DNA from: Arthrobacter sp. AQ5-05
GTDB taxonomy: Bacteria > Actinomycetota > Actinomycetes > Actinomycetales > Micrococcaceae
NCBI RefSeq assembly: GCF_003287975.1
Contig: NZ_QMKQ01000001.1
Span: forward strand, 490,364-554,363
Direction: 5' to 3'
Length of the DNA: 64,000 nucleotides
The translations under genes were made by a program, and so were the position numbers. This document shows, piece by piece, positions 8,264 to 17,332 of this stretch (its first letter is position 1; each line of letters opens with the position of its first letter). Below the pieces are notes generated by a model. It searched no databases and was not told the origin of the DNA. It saw only the letters and a program-made list of their open reading frames with translations.

Positions 8264-9751
8264 TCAGGTGACGGAATCTGGTTGGTTTAGCCGGCTGTGC
8301 TTCCGCGAGTAGGCGAAGTAGACGACGAAGCCGATGGCCAGCCAGATCACGAAGCGGATCCAGGTCTCCAGGGCCAGGTTCAGCATCAGGTAGAAGCAGA
8401 CGACGACCGAGGCGATCGGGAGCACCGGGACCCACGGCACCTTGAATGCACGCGGCAGGTCAGGGCGGGTGCGGCGCAGCACCATGACCCCGATCGACAC
8501 CAGCACGAACGCGGCCAGGGTGCCGATGTTGACCAGTTCCGCGAGCGTGGACAGCGGAACGAAGGTGGCCAGGACGGCGATCGGGATGGCGGCAAGGATC
8601 GTGAACCGGTAGGGGGTGCCGAAACGCGGGTGGGTCTTGGCCAGCGCGGCCGGGAACAGGCCGTCGCGGGCCATGGCGAAGCCCACGCGGGTCTGGCCCA
8701 GGAACAGGATCATGCACACCACCACCAGCCCGATGCAGGCGCCGATCGCGATCAGGTCGCCCATCACCGGCAGCCCGGCGTTCACGAACGCGGTGGCCAG
8801 CGGTGCCCCGTCGTCGGGATCGATGTCCTTGTAGCTTTGCATGCCGGTGATCACCAGGGACACCGCCATGTAGAGCACCGTGACGATGGCCAGGGAACCG
8901 AAGATGCCGATGGGCATGTTGCGTTGCGGGTTGCGGGTCTCCTCGGCGGTGGTTGCCACGACGTCGAAGCCGATGAAGGCGAAGAACACCATGGCGGCGG
9001 CGGCGAAGACCCCGCCGATGCCAAAGACGCTGGGATCGAGCCCGAAGATCGTTTGCACCAGCGGCAGGTGCAGCGCCCCGCCGCTGGAGGCCGCAGGGGT
9101 CGAGGCCGGAGGAATGAACGGGGACCAGTTGGCGAGGTTGATGAAGAACGCCCCGACGATGATCACCGCGAGCACGACAAGGATCTTGATGGCCGTGACG
9201 ACCTGATTGATGCGGCTGGAAAGCTTCACCCCGGAAATCAGCACGATGTCCAGGCCCACGACCAGCAATCCCGCGGGCAGGTTCAGCACGCCGTTTTCCG
9301 CGGTGGCGATCGCCGCGGGGATGGCGAAGGGGGTGCCGTCCAGGACCACGCCCAGGTACTGGCTGAAGGAGGTGGCCAGGGCGGCGGAACCGACGGTGAA
9401 TTCCAGGATCAGGTCCCAGCCGATGATCCAGGCGAGCAGTTCGCCCATGGTCGCGTAGGTGTAGGTGTAGGCGCTGCCGGCGGCCGGGACGCTGGAGGCC
9501 AGTTCCGCATAGCACAGTGCCGCCAGCCCGCAGCCGAGCCCGGCGATCAGGAAGGAGATCGAGATGGCCGGCCCGGCATTGGAGGCCGCGGCCTGACCGG
9601 TGAGCACGAAGATGCCGGCGCCGATGCTCACCCCGACGCCGAAGACGATCAAGTCCAGAGCGCCCAGGTTCTTCTTGAGCTTGTGTTCGGGCTCTTCGGT
9701 TTCGGCCATCGTCTGCTCAATGGTTTTCGTGCGGAAAATTCCCAATGACAT
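8264..9751 (-). CDS. APC-superfamily amino-acid permease
   Basis: A 495-residue integral membrane transporter. The start at 9751 has AGGAGG six nt upstream and gives MSLGIFRTKTIEQ, the usual beginning of CAT-type (cationic amino-acid transporter) permeases. About 12 hydrophobic spans follow. The first contains LIVFGVGVSIGAGIFVLTG, the unwound glycine motif that binds the substrate backbone, and FFAFIGFDVVATTAEETRNPQRNMP is a family signature in the middle. The likely substrates are cationic or branched amino acids taken up with protons; specificity is not readable. It is convergent with the MDR gene and transcribed alone. Confidence 0.9.
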   Translation of the reverse strand: MSLGIFRTKTIEQTMAETEEPEHKLKKNLGALDLIVFGVGVSIGAGIFVLTGQAAASNAGPAISISFLIAGLGCGLAALCYAELASSVPAAGSAYTYTYATMGELLAWIIGWDLILEFTVGSAALATSFSQYLGVVLDGTPFAIPAAIATAENGVLNLPAGLLVVGLDIVLISGVKLSSRINQVVTAIKILVVLAVIIVGAFFINLANWSPFIPPASTPAASSGGALHLPLVQTIFGLDPSVFGIGGVFAAAAMVFFAFIGFDVVATTAEETRNPQRNMPIGIFGSLAIVTVLYMAVSLVITGMQSYKDIDPDDGAPLATAFVNAGLPVMGDLIAIGACIGLVVVCMILFLGQTRVGFAMARDGLFPAALAKTHPRFGTPYRFTILAAIPIAVLATFVPLSTLAELVNIGTLAAFVLVSIGVMVLRRTRPDLPRAFKVPWVPVLPIASVVVCFYLMLNLALETWIRFVIWLAIGFVVYFAYSRKHSRLNQPDSVT

Positions 9752-10182
9752 GATGTGCCTCCTCGGTGGGAACGCGGGCCGCCGTGCTGGGCACCAACGT
9801 ACGCCCCGGAACCGGTGGCCGATAGGGCAAATAGTCCCCCGTGGACGCGGAGAGCGGGAAGGTTGGGAGTGCCGGTGCCGAAATTTCCCATTCGCAATGC
9901 CATGGGCACCGAACCCCTGGAGGTCCGCGGCATCGGCCCCGCAGCCCACCGGTCCATGTGCGCCAGGAAGCGGTACATCCTTGCGGGCACCGCGGGGGAG
10001 AGGGGCTGCCGGAGCTGCTGAAGATCGGGACGCCGCAAACCAGGGGCTGCGTCCATTGCCCGGGTAGGCACGTCACGGGGCCTGGGGTCGGGGTCGGCCA
10101 GCGGGCGGTCGTGGTGCTGCAGCTGGCGGTCTCCGCGATCACTGCGTGGAACCGGCTGGCCATCGCGGCCGGGGTCCGGTGC
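9752..10182. other. Intergenic stretch, no gene supported
   Basis: About 430 nt between the permease start and the end of the FAD oxidase gene, both on the minus strand. Open frames here are shadows or lack starts and motifs. The part next to 9751 should contain the permease promoter; I cannot place its elements with confidence. Confidence 0.45.
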
Positions 10183-11553
10183 TCAGTCCAACAGGTAGCC
10201 GAAGCGGAATCGCGATTCCGGGTCCCAGTCGGCCTTGATCCGGCGCAGGCGCTCGACGTGCCCGGGCTCCCAGGCCTTGCGCACATCCTGAGGGGCCCAG
10301 GAGAAGCCGCGGAAATTGATCGAGGGCCCTCCGTGGGACCACGGTTCCATGGCGTCCAGCACCGATTGGCCACTGGCCGCCACCGCTTCTTGCAGCGGCG
10401 GGGAGTAGGGGCCGACCAAGTTCACCGCGAAGGCGGCATCCCGCCTGCCCACGGCGTTGGGGTGCTCGGGCTGGCGGGCAAAGGCGCCGCCCAGGTGGCG
10501 CAGCTCGGCCAGGATGAGCGGGACCTGCAGCCGGGGCCCGGCCGTTTCCAGCAGGGCATCGATCGTGTCGGCGTCCAGGGAGCCGAGCAGCAGCGAGGCG
10601 TCCCAGGCGGGCATCGGGTCGGTGGGGTCCTGGTGGACGGACCCGATCAGGGAGTACGGCATCATCGCCACCATGTCGATCAGCGCAACGGCGGTGTCGC
10701 GCATGGGGGCGAGCAACGCGGCGCCCTGCAGGTCGTCGCCCACGTGGACATAGCGCAGGTGCACCGTGGTCTTGCCGCGCAGCGGTTCGGGGAACTCCGG
10801 GGCGTCGGGCAGCCGCAGCATGGCGATGGAGGCGGTGGTGGACTCGGGCAGGGAGCGCGCCCACGGGCCGAAGGCGTGAAACAGCTCCGGTGCGTGGTCC
10901 CCGGCAAAGAAGATGCCGCCCCCGTAGACCTCGGCGACGGGCTGCAGGCCGAACCGCAGCTGCGTGACGATGCCGATGGAGCACTTGCCGCCGCGCAGCG
11001 CCCAGAAGAGTTCCGGTTCCCGCACGGCGTCGACCTCGAGCGTGTCGCCGGAGGCGGTGACCATCCGCAGCGAGGTGACATGGTCGGCGGCAAACCCGAA
11101 GGTGCGGCCCATCGGCCCCATGCCTCCGCCCATGGTGTAGCCGACGACCCCGACCTCCGGGGAAGAACCGTTCAGCGGGGCCAGCCCGTGCGGTGCGGCG
11201 GCGGCAATGACCCTGCTCCAGCGCACACCGGCCCCGACGCGCACGCTGCGGGCATCCGGATCGAGGTCCAGTTCCTGGAGCCCCGAGGTGTTGATGAGCA
11301 TCCCGCCGTGGGCCTGGGCACCGAGCCCGTGACCCGTGGCCTGCACGTGGACCGCCAGCCCGTGTTCGGCGGCATGCCGCACCGCGGCGGCGACGTCCCG
11401 GCTCGAGCGCGGCAGCACCGCGATGTCCGGCCGGAACTCGTGGGCCAGGTTGAATCCGAGGCAGGCGGCTTCGAACCCGGGGTCGGTGGAACCGAATACC
11501 GTCCCGTCGATCGCGGAACGCAGTGCGGAGGCGGCGGTGCCGTTGGCGGCCAT
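10183..11553 (-). CDS. FAD-binding oxidoreductase (berberine-bridge/PCMH type)
   Basis: A 456-residue flavoprotein oxidase. The PCMH FAD-binding domain covers roughly residues 40-210: PDIAVLPRSSRDVAAAVRHA, then VHVQATGHGLGAQAHGG, where the histidine is the usual covalent FAD attachment site, and GVVGYTMGGGMGPMGRTFG. The typical GGGGNFG loop is replaced by RGGKCSIGIVTQL. The C-terminal end (WDPESRFRFGYLLD) is the berberine-bridge segment that closes the active site. The family oxidises sugars, alcohols or alkaloids with oxygen; the substrate is unknown. The ATG at 11553 has AAGGAG upstream. It follows the alpha/beta hydrolase gene in the same direction after 366 nt. Confidence 0.87.
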   Translation of the reverse strand: MAANGTAASALRSAIDGTVFGSTDPGFEAACLGFNLAHEFRPDIAVLPRSSRDVAAAVRHAAEHGLAVHVQATGHGLGAQAHGGMLINTSGLQELDLDPDARSVRVGAGVRWSRVIAAAAPHGLAPLNGSSPEVGVVGYTMGGGMGPMGRTFGFAADHVTSLRMVTASGDTLEVDAVREPELFWALRGGKCSIGIVTQLRFGLQPVAEVYGGGIFFAGDHAPELFHAFGPWARSLPESTTASIAMLRLPDAPEFPEPLRGKTTVHLRYVHVGDDLQGAALLAPMRDTAVALIDMVAMMPYSLIGSVHQDPTDPMPAWDASLLLGSLDADTIDALLETAGPRLQVPLILAELRHLGGAFARQPEHPNAVGRRDAAFAVNLVGPYSPPLQEAVAASGQSVLDAMEPWSHGGPSINFRGFSWAPQDVRKAWEPGHVERLRRIKADWDPESRFRFGYLLD

Positions 11554-11829
11554 GGGTGGGTTCTCCTTGGTGAGCGGGTGTGCGGGTTGCGGCCCCGTGC
11601 GTGGGGGCGATGCCGGCATCCGGGAGGACGGCGTCGGATCGGGAGGTGCCGCGGCTTCGCGGCACCGCTTCGCCATCCCGGCGGGTGCCCCCAACGGCAC
11701 CATCGGGTCGATGGCGTGAGCCCCAAGGCACCCCTGGGGTGCATGTCAGGCGAGTGTTTCCCGGAATCCGGTGGTGTGCCCGGTGTTGCCGGTCCCCATT
11801 CCATGCCGGGCGGTGGGTCCGGGGTGCTC

Positions 11830-11866
11830 CTGACTAAAGTGTCGCCGCAAATCCCGGCAAGTCAAG
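11830..11866 (-). promoter_or_regulatory. Possible promoter of the FAD oxidase gene
   Basis: On the minus strand TTGACT (about 11866-11861) is followed 18 nt later by CACTTT. The -35 is good and the -10 weak. It lies between the hydrolase terminator hairpin and the FAD oxidase start, which would leave a long leader of about 280 nt. No other supported element is visible in 11554-11919. Confidence 0.3.
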
Positions 11867-11871
11867 GGGGC

Positions 11872-11890
11872 GGCCGGTGCGCCACCGGCC
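11872..11890 (-). terminator. Hairpin downstream of the alpha/beta hydrolase gene
   Basis: Perfect 8-bp stem GGCCGGTG/CACCGGCC with a 3-nt loop, 29 nt after the hydrolase stop codon in the direction of transcription. No T-tract. Confidence 0.5.
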
Positions 11891-11919
11891 CACGCGGTCC
11901 GCCGGCCAGGGCGCGGTGG

Positions 11920-12687
11920 CTAGGTGCGGGGCGCCAGGGCGTGGATGGCGGAGATGATGACGGTGGCGTGCCTGGACAGGATCCGCAGGTGGTTGGCCTG
12001 AACCGTGGAGAACAGCCGCACCCGCGCGTTGGCCTCGCAGGCCAGTGCCGCAGCGGCGCGCATCGTTTGCATCTCCGCCGCGGGGGAGCCCGGGTGCGGC
12101 CCCGAGCCGGCAATGATCAACGCCGGGCAGTCCAGGGAGCGGTAGTCGGGCAGCAGCCCCGCGTCGATCTCATCGAGCTCCACCACCAGGTCGGCGGCCC
12201 GGTGGTGCGCCAGTCGGGACATGATCCCCAGGGAGCCCAGCACGGCCATCGGCGCCTTGAGCAGCCGGTACTGCCTGCGGATGCGTCTTTGTGCCTTTTC
12301 GTGGAAGACCCGCACGGGGAAGGCGCCGTCAATGAGTACGATCCCGGCAACCTCGCCGGGATGCGTGGCGGCGTAGCGCAGGGCCAGGGTGGCCCCGTGC
12401 GACCAGCCGACCAGGATGGGGTGTTGCAGCTTCGTGGCGGTGAGCACGCTTGCCACGTCGTCCAGCGCCCCGGAAAACGAATAGTCCGCGTGGCGTGGTG
12501 AGCGGCCCCGGCCGCGGGCTTCAAAGGTCACGGTGTGGTAGTCGGGGGAAAGGTCGCCCAGAACCTGCTTCCAATCGTGCCCGGTGGAAAACGCGCCGTT
12601 GAGGAAGAGCACCTCGGGGCCGGTGCCGGGTGAGACGGTGCAGGACAGGCGGGAGCCGGCACCGTGGACGATCAGGTGGCCGGACAT
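11920..12687 (-). CDS. Alpha/beta-fold hydrolase
   Basis: A 255-residue single-domain hydrolase. EVLFLNGAFSTGHDWKQVLGDL supplies the oxyanion region (NGAF in place of the usual HGxG). ILVGWSHGATLALRYAATHP carries the nucleophile elbow GWSHG (Ser at about residue 98), and the C-terminal histidine is in VQANHLRIL. The acid residue is less clear: the strand LIIAGSGPHPGSP lacks the usual Asp at the first position. The family covers esterases, lipases and related enzymes; the substrate is not predictable. The start at 12687 is chosen at the common N-terminus MSGHLIVHG; no good ribosome binding site is seen for it or for upstream starts. Confidence 0.82.
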   Translation of the reverse strand: MSGHLIVHGAGSRLSCTVSPGTGPEVLFLNGAFSTGHDWKQVLGDLSPDYHTVTFEARGRGRSPRHADYSFSGALDDVASVLTATKLQHPILVGWSHGATLALRYAATHPGEVAGIVLIDGAFPVRVFHEKAQRRIRRQYRLLKAPMAVLGSLGIMSRLAHHRAADLVVELDEIDAGLLPDYRSLDCPALIIAGSGPHPGSPAAEMQTMRAAAALACEANARVRLFSTVQANHLRILSRHATVIISAIHALAPRT

Positions 12688-12852
12688 GGATGTTCCATGC
12701 TGCCGGTGGGGAACCCGGTGCAACGCCCGCGGTCCATCGCAACTATCCTCACCCCTTGGATGCTATGCCCCCGCGGCGGGACGGGGCAACGGTGATGTCG
12801 CCCGGGGTCGTGCCGACCCATCCCCTTGTTGGCTGAACTACAAACCTTAGGG

Positions 12853-12882
12853 CTTGTGAAGATCGGTACAAGTCTGTAAGTT
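12853..12882 (+). promoter_or_regulatory. Leaderless promoter with inverted repeat, satD-like gene
   Basis: -35 TTGTGA (12854-12859), 17-bp spacer, -10 TAAGTT (12877-12882), and the ATG 6 nt later at 12889, so the transcript should start at the start codon. An inverted repeat CTTGT-N10-ACAAG (12853-12872) covers the -35 and the spacer. It is a plausible operator for the gene's own helix-turn-helix. Confidence 0.6.
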
Positions 12883-12888
12883 TGTGGG

Positions 12889-13494
12889 ATGATCGTCATC
12901 ACCATAGACCAGCGCCGCTCCCGGTCGGGGCCGGACAAGGTCGATTCCCTGCTGCATCGGCTGGCCAGCGGGTACGAAACCGTGCGCGGATTCGAGCGAA
13001 CCGCCGGCGACGAAATCCAGGGCGTACTCCGGGACGGGGCCGCCGCGGTTGCCCTCGCCCTCGAGGTGGCACTCACGGGGGAGTGGAGCGTGGGAATCGG
13101 GGTCGGGGCCGTGGAGACCCCGATGCCCGAGCAGACGCGCGCCGGCCGCGGACCCGCCTTCGAACACGCCCGCGACGCCGTGGAACGGGCCAAGGGTTCC
13201 AGCGGGTCCCTGGCACTGTCCGGGCCCGGGGACGGGGCAGAACGCCTGGAGGCCGAACTGCAACTGGTCGCGATGGTCAACGCGCGCCGCACCGAATCGT
13301 CGGCCGAGGCTGGCATATTGGTCTCCCGGGGCCTGACCCAACAGCAGGTCGCAGCCAAGCTGGGCATCTCGCAGCAGGCGGTCTCGGCCCGGCTGGCCTC
13401 CGGGCTTTGGTACGAAGCCACCCGGCTGGCCGCCGCGGCGGGTTTGGCCCTTCATGAATATGCCCTGATCGCGGAAGGAAGCCGACGCACATGA
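12889..13494 (+). CDS. SatD-like protein with a C-terminal helix-turn-helix
   Basis: A 201-residue protein. The first ~110 residues resemble the SatD family: TAGDEIQGVL, then WSVGIGVGAVETPM, GRGPAFEHARDAVERAKG. Residues ~135-175 hold a helix-turn-helix (RGLTQQQVAAKLGISQQAVSARLASG) that could bind DNA. SatD-like proteins are poorly understood; one was described in a streptococcal acid-tolerance/protein-translocation operon. Here the HTH and the inverted repeat in its promoter suggest autoregulation (inference). The stop overlaps the next ATG (ATGA), so the membrane protein downstream is translationally coupled and probably its partner. Confidence 0.7.
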   Translation: MIVITIDQRRSRSGPDKVDSLLHRLASGYETVRGFERTAGDEIQGVLRDGAAAVALALEVALTGEWSVGIGVGAVETPMPEQTRAGRGPAFEHARDAVERAKGSSGSLALSGPGDGAERLEAELQLVAMVNARRTESSAEAGILVSRGLTQQQVAAKLGISQQAVSARLASGLWYEATRLAAAAGLALHEYALIAEGSRRT

Positions 13495-14042
13495 ATTGGA
13501 TTGCCTGGGTACTGCTCCTGGCGGTACTTGCCCTTGGCGCCCCGCGGTATTTCGCCGCCTCGGGCTTCCGCTGGCCGCTGAAGCAGTCGTTGACCAGCAC
13601 CCTGCTCGTGGCGGCGCTGGCGCTCGCCGGAATCCTCGCCGCATTCGGCAACCACGCCCCCGGTGCCTGGCAGGTTCCCGCCGAGCTGGTCATCGTTGCC
13701 AGCGTGGCCGCGGCAACACTCGGCGGCGGGCCCGTCACCGAGACCGTCTTCCGGCTCGCGGCGTTCAAGCGGGCGCGGGGCCACTCCGGCGAGGGCCGCG
13801 ACCCGGATGCCAGCCCGCTGCGCGGGGGCATGTGGATCGGCCTGCTGGAACGTGCGGCGATTGCCGCGACGCTCTGGGCCTCGTGGCCCGAGGGGCTGGC
13901 CGTGGTCCTGGCGGTGAAGGGTCTTGGCAGGTTCTCCGAACTCAAGCAGCACGCCGCCGCCGAGCAATTCATCCTGGGGACCTTCGTCAGTGTCCTGTGG
14001 GCCTGTGCCGCGGTTGGCGTTGGCCGGCTTATCGGGCCCTAG
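13491..14042 (+). CDS. Membrane protein coupled to the satD-like gene
   Basis: A 183-residue integral membrane protein with about five hydrophobic segments: WIAWVLLLAVLALG; STLLVAALALAGILAAF; VPAELVIVASVAAATLGG; GLLERAAIAATLWASW with GLAVVLAVKGLG; and FILGTFVSVLWACAAVGVGRL. A loop GHSGEGRDPDASPLRGG is hydrophilic. It starts with the ATG overlapping the satD-like stop codon and has AAGGAA upstream. SatD-like genes are often followed by a membrane-protein gene of this kind. I do not recognise a transport or enzymatic motif. Confidence 0.72.
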   Translation: MNWIAWVLLLAVLALGAPRYFAASGFRWPLKQSLTSTLLVAALALAGILAAFGNHAPGAWQVPAELVIVASVAAATLGGGPVTETVFRLAAFKRARGHSGEGRDPDASPLRGGMWIGLLERAAIAATLWASWPEGLAVVLAVKGLGRFSELKQHAAAEQFILGTFVSVLWACAAVGVGRLIGP

Positions 14043-14081
14043 CGGCGGACCCGGGCCGGTTTCCGGGGCCCGCGATGCGGG

Positions 14082-16058
14082 TTAGTCGTTCTTTCGCCGC
14101 CGGAAGAGGTCAAAGACCACGCGCAGGATGAAGACCGTGGCCACGACGACCAGCGTGTACCCGAAGAGCTGGTAGAGGCTCATCGTGGAGGTGACCATGG
14201 GGCCGCCGCCGCTGACCAGCAGGATGGTGGCCATGATCCCGGTGACGCCGGCCAGGAACGTGAGGATGGCCTCGTGGACCAGGGACAGGAGCATCTTCCT
14301 GTCCTGCGGGTGGGCCAGCAGCCGCATGTTGATGCCCAGGCGTCCGGCTTCCAGGTCCCCGGTGATCGCATCGAGCCGTCGCGGCAGGCGCCTGAGCATC
14401 GGCAGCAGCGAGAGCACCTCGTTGTTGAGGGCCTCGGCGACCGAGGAGGGGCGCAGGCCCGAGCGCATCCGCGCCTGGCCGTAGTCCTTGGCAGCGGCGA
14501 GCAGGTCGAAACCGGGATCGAGCCGGCGCAGCGTGCCCTCCAGGACGGCAACCGCACGGAAGGCCAGGGTGAGCTCGCCGGGGATCGAGAGCCGGTGCCT
14601 GGCCAGCAGCGCCACCATCATCGTGAAGACCTCCGCCTTCAGTTCCGCGCCGGGACCCATGTGCCGGGACATGAAGTGGCTGAGCTCGCGGCGCAGCGCC
14701 GTCTCGTCGAACGGTTCCGGGACCGGGACCATGCCCAGCAGCGCGTCGGCGATGGCACGCGAATCGCCGCGGTAGAAGGCCAGCAGCACCTCGGAGACCA
14801 GCTCGCGCAATTCGGCATCGAGCCGCCCGACCGAACCGAAATCCAGCAGCGTGGCCGCCCCGTCGGGAGCCAGCACGATGTTTCCCGGATGCAGGTCGGC
14901 GTGGAAGACGCCGTCGTCCATGATCTGGTGCATCAGCGACCTGAACAGCGCAACGGCCTGGGCCGCCCGGACCTCGGGCGGGTGGGCATCGATGCTGCCC
15001 GCGGAACCGAGTGTGCTGCCGGCAACCAGGTCCATGACCAGCACCCGCCGGGTACTCAAATGCGGGTAGTGCTCGGGGATCCCGACGCGTTCGGAGGCCG
15101 GGTGCTTGAGCTGCGTGGTGCGCAGCGCCTGGATGTTCATGGCCTCCAGCTCGTAGTCGAGCTCGTCGCGCAGGGACTCGGCAAAACCGTCGGCGACCTT
15201 GGCGATCCCCAGGGACCTGCCCCAGTCGGTGGATCGTTCCAGGGTCCGGGCCATGCGCAGGGCGATGTCCAGGTCGCGTTCGACCAGCGGAACGACACCC
15301 GGGCGCTGGACCTTGACCGCAACCACCTTCCCGCTGTGCAGCCGTGCCCGGTGCACCTGCCCGATGGAGGCCGCGGCCAGCGGCACCGGGTCGAACTCGG
15401 CGAAGGCTTCTTCGACTACCCGCCCGAGTTCGCCGGCGATCAGCATGCGGATGTTCTCCCAGGGTTCGGGGGCGACCTCTTGCTGCAGCTTGGCCAGCTC
15501 GTCGATGTATTCGGCCGGAAGCAGCTCCGCGCGGGTGGAGAGCACCTGGCCGAACTTCACGAAGGTCACCCCGGATTCCTGGAGCGCCAGGCGCAGGGAG
15601 CGGCCCGCCGCGGTTCGGTCGGCCGCGGCCTGGGGCGTGTGGCCGTCGGCGGGGCGCTTGGCCGGCAGGATCCCGTGCGACAGCGCTATGCGGGTGACCT
15701 GGGTATAGCGCCTCGTCCGGGCAAACCGGGCCCTGGCAGCGGCCACCCACTTGTCGGGCCGAAGGATCGTCCCGGTGGGAACCACGAGCTCGGCAAGCAT
15801 CAGGAAGAGCGAGGCAATGATCAGCACGATGCCGATCTGCACGGGCACCAACGCCAGACTGGCGTTGGGGTCGGGCCACACGAAGCGTGACTCGAAGGCC
15901 ACTTCCGCGCCCAACCCGAGCACGCCGGCCACGATGATCCGGCCCAGGCCCACGGCCACGCCAAGCAGCCGGCGCACGAACATGGCCAGCACCACGATGA
16001 ATGCCACGGCGATGACGGCACTGATCAAGATGCGGCCCACGATATCGGCGAATTCCAT
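14082..16058 (-). CDS. AarF/UbiB/ABC1-family kinase-like protein
   Basis: A 658-residue protein with two or three N-terminal transmembrane helices (residues ~8-30, 38-55 and 70-92) and two at the C-terminus, flanking an ABC1 atypical kinase domain. Family motifs are VTFVKFGQVLSTRAELLP (KxGQ), PLAAASIGQVHRARL (Ala-rich loop replacing the Gly loop), VVAVKVQRPGV (catalytic lysine), GVFHADLHPGNIVL (catalytic loop) and ATLLDFGSVGRL (metal-binding DFG). UbiB-type proteins have ATPase activity and support quinone or lipid handling at membranes; the actinobacterial role is not settled. GGGAGC lies before the ATG at 16058. It is convergent with the satD-like pair. Confidence 0.88.
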   Translation of the reverse strand: MEFADIVGRILISAVIAVAFIVVLAMFVRRLLGVAVGLGRIIVAGVLGLGAEVAFESRFVWPDPNASLALVPVQIGIVLIIASLFLMLAELVVPTGTILRPDKWVAAARARFARTRRYTQVTRIALSHGILPAKRPADGHTPQAAADRTAAGRSLRLALQESGVTFVKFGQVLSTRAELLPAEYIDELAKLQQEVAPEPWENIRMLIAGELGRVVEEAFAEFDPVPLAAASIGQVHRARLHSGKVVAVKVQRPGVVPLVERDLDIALRMARTLERSTDWGRSLGIAKVADGFAESLRDELDYELEAMNIQALRTTQLKHPASERVGIPEHYPHLSTRRVLVMDLVAGSTLGSAGSIDAHPPEVRAAQAVALFRSLMHQIMDDGVFHADLHPGNIVLAPDGAATLLDFGSVGRLDAELRELVSEVLLAFYRGDSRAIADALLGMVPVPEPFDETALRRELSHFMSRHMGPGAELKAEVFTMMVALLARHRLSIPGELTLAFRAVAVLEGTLRRLDPGFDLLAAAKDYGQARMRSGLRPSSVAEALNNEVLSLLPMLRRLPRRLDAITGDLEAGRLGINMRLLAHPQDRKMLLSLVHEAILTFLAGVTGIMATILLVSGGGPMVTSTMSLYQLFGYTLVVVATVFILRVVFDLFRRRKND

Positions 16059-16292
16059 GGTGGTTTGCTCCCTGGCTCTGCCGGTGACCTGTCCTTGCGT
16101 CTCAAACTCTAGTTGACGCGACCGGCCCGCCGGGTGTCCCCGTGCCGCAACGTCCTGCGGGGACCGGCGGGGAGGTCACCGCCCAGGCACAGGCTCCGCC
16201 CTGGCCATCGACATCGAGGAAGCCCACCTTCAAGGTAGGGCGGCACGCCGCTGTGCAGGACGGATCCACGGATCGTGGGAGATGTGGTTTGA

Positions 16293-16670
16293 ATGGGCGA
16301 TATGGGCCAGGAACCGCCGCCGATGCTTGCCGTCGCGGACTTGAGGGTCGCCTATGGTTCGCGCGTGGCGGTGGACGGGATCGGATCCAGCGTCGAACGC
16401 GGCGTGGTCTTCGGCCGGCTCGGGCCCGGGACGCGGGTGTCTTGCAGTGACCACGGGGGACCCCGGCACCGGCCCGGATGATCGGGGGAAGCCGGAACCC
16501 GGTGCAGGTCGTTGCAAACCTCGAGGTGTCGGTCATCGTGGTCGTTGTCGGTTCGTTCCTGCACGGGCTGGCTCCCGATGCGCACCTTGCCTGCGTTGGC
16601 TACACCATCGTGTTTGCGTTCATCGGCATCCGGTCATTTCCGCCGGAACGGCAGGCAGGCCTTCTCCGGC
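16293..16670 (+). pseudogene. Relic of an ABC exporter (ATPase N-terminus, possible permease C-terminus)
   Basis: The frame from 16326 reads LAVADLRVAYGSRVAVDGI, the standard start of an ABC-2 type exporter ATPase. It then decays: SSVERGVVFGRLGPG stands where the Walker A sequence GLLGPNGAGKT should be, and the frame closes at 16481. In another frame, from about 16530, a hydrophobic stretch ([14 protein letters not shown], then [13 protein letters not shown]) resembles the last helix of an ABC-2 permease; this second match is weaker. The simplest reading is a large internal deletion that joined the two ends, followed by decay. No product is expected. Confidence 0.5.
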
Positions 16671-16893
16671 GAGCGGCATGGACCGTGGCCTGCGACCGTA
16701 TGCCTCGTCCTTGGACCACTCGAGGTCCGTTGGTGAAGACACGGGGCCTTCCTTGGGGGAGCGGCCAGGGCCCGGAGCGGCGCGCCGAGCCTCGGTCGGC
16801 CCGGGCGGCAACGGTCTTGCGTTCCATGGGGTATCGCGATCCGGGCTCGAAGGTGGTTCCGGCTAGCGGCACCACTGATTTGTGCCCGCCGTC

Positions 16894-16899
16894 TAGAAT
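16894..16899 (+). promoter_or_regulatory. -10 element TAGAAT, leaderless promoter of phnA
   Basis: TAGAAT ends 7 nt before the ATG at 16907 and no ribosome binding site is present, so the mRNA should be leaderless. No clear -35 was found. Confidence 0.5.
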
Positions 16900-16906
16900 G
16901 GGTGCC

Positions 16907-17242
16907 ATGAGTGACGTTTTGCCATCGTGCCCACAGTGTTCAAGCCCCTACACCTACGAAATGGGCGCCCTGCTGGTGTGCCCCGAGTGTGCCCATGAGT
17001 GGACCGCCGAGGAGCCGCAGGAAACGGTCATCAAGGATTCGGTCGGCAACGTGCTGGCGGACGGCGACACCGTCTCGGTGGTCAAGGACCTGAAGGTCAA
17101 GGGCCAGGCCCAGTCCATCAAGGTCGGCACCAAGGTGCGCAACATTCGCCTGGTCGACCCCATCGACGGCCACGACATCTCGTGCAAGGTCGACGGCTTC
17201 GGGCCGATGCACCTGAAATCCTCCGTCGTCAAGAAGGTCTAG
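16907..17242 (+). CDS. phnA: PhnA/YjdM-type zinc-ribbon protein
   Basis: A 111-residue protein. The N-terminal zinc ribbon uses two CxxC pairs (SCPQCSS at residues ~7-10 and VCPECAHEW at ~25-28). The C-terminal SH3-like domain includes [26 protein letters not shown] and [29 protein letters not shown]. Family members are named alkylphosphonate utilisation operon protein PhnA, but the enzymatic role first assigned to that name belongs to another protein, so the real function is unknown. An upstream ATG at 16898 is possible; 16907 is preferred because [11 protein letters not shown] is the common start. It is monocistronic between a decayed locus and a terminator. Confidence 0.88.
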   Translation: MSDVLPSCPQCSSPYTYEMGALLVCPECAHEWTAEEPQETVIKDSVGNVLADGDTVSVVKDLKVKGQAQSIKVGTKVRNIRLVDPIDGHDISCKVDGFGPMHLKSSVVKKV

Positions 17243-17264
17243 CAGCACCCGAATGGGAATTCCT

Positions 17265-17297
17265 GGCGCCGTCCTTCCCCCTGGGGAGGGCGGCGCC
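17265..17297. terminator. Hairpin between convergent phnA and tetR
   Basis: GGCGCCG at 17265 pairs with CGGCGCC at 17291-17297, extended inward by C-rich/G-rich segments with one or two imperfect pairs. It can serve both convergent genes. Confidence 0.6.
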
Positions 17298-17332
17298 TGG
17301 TTGTGCCCGGGGTCGGGGCGTTTGCGGGTACC

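Noticed and set aside
9841..12501. Plus-strand open frame of about 886 codons
   Set aside because: Antisense to the FAD oxidase and alpha/beta hydrolase genes, which have clear motifs and starts on the other strand.
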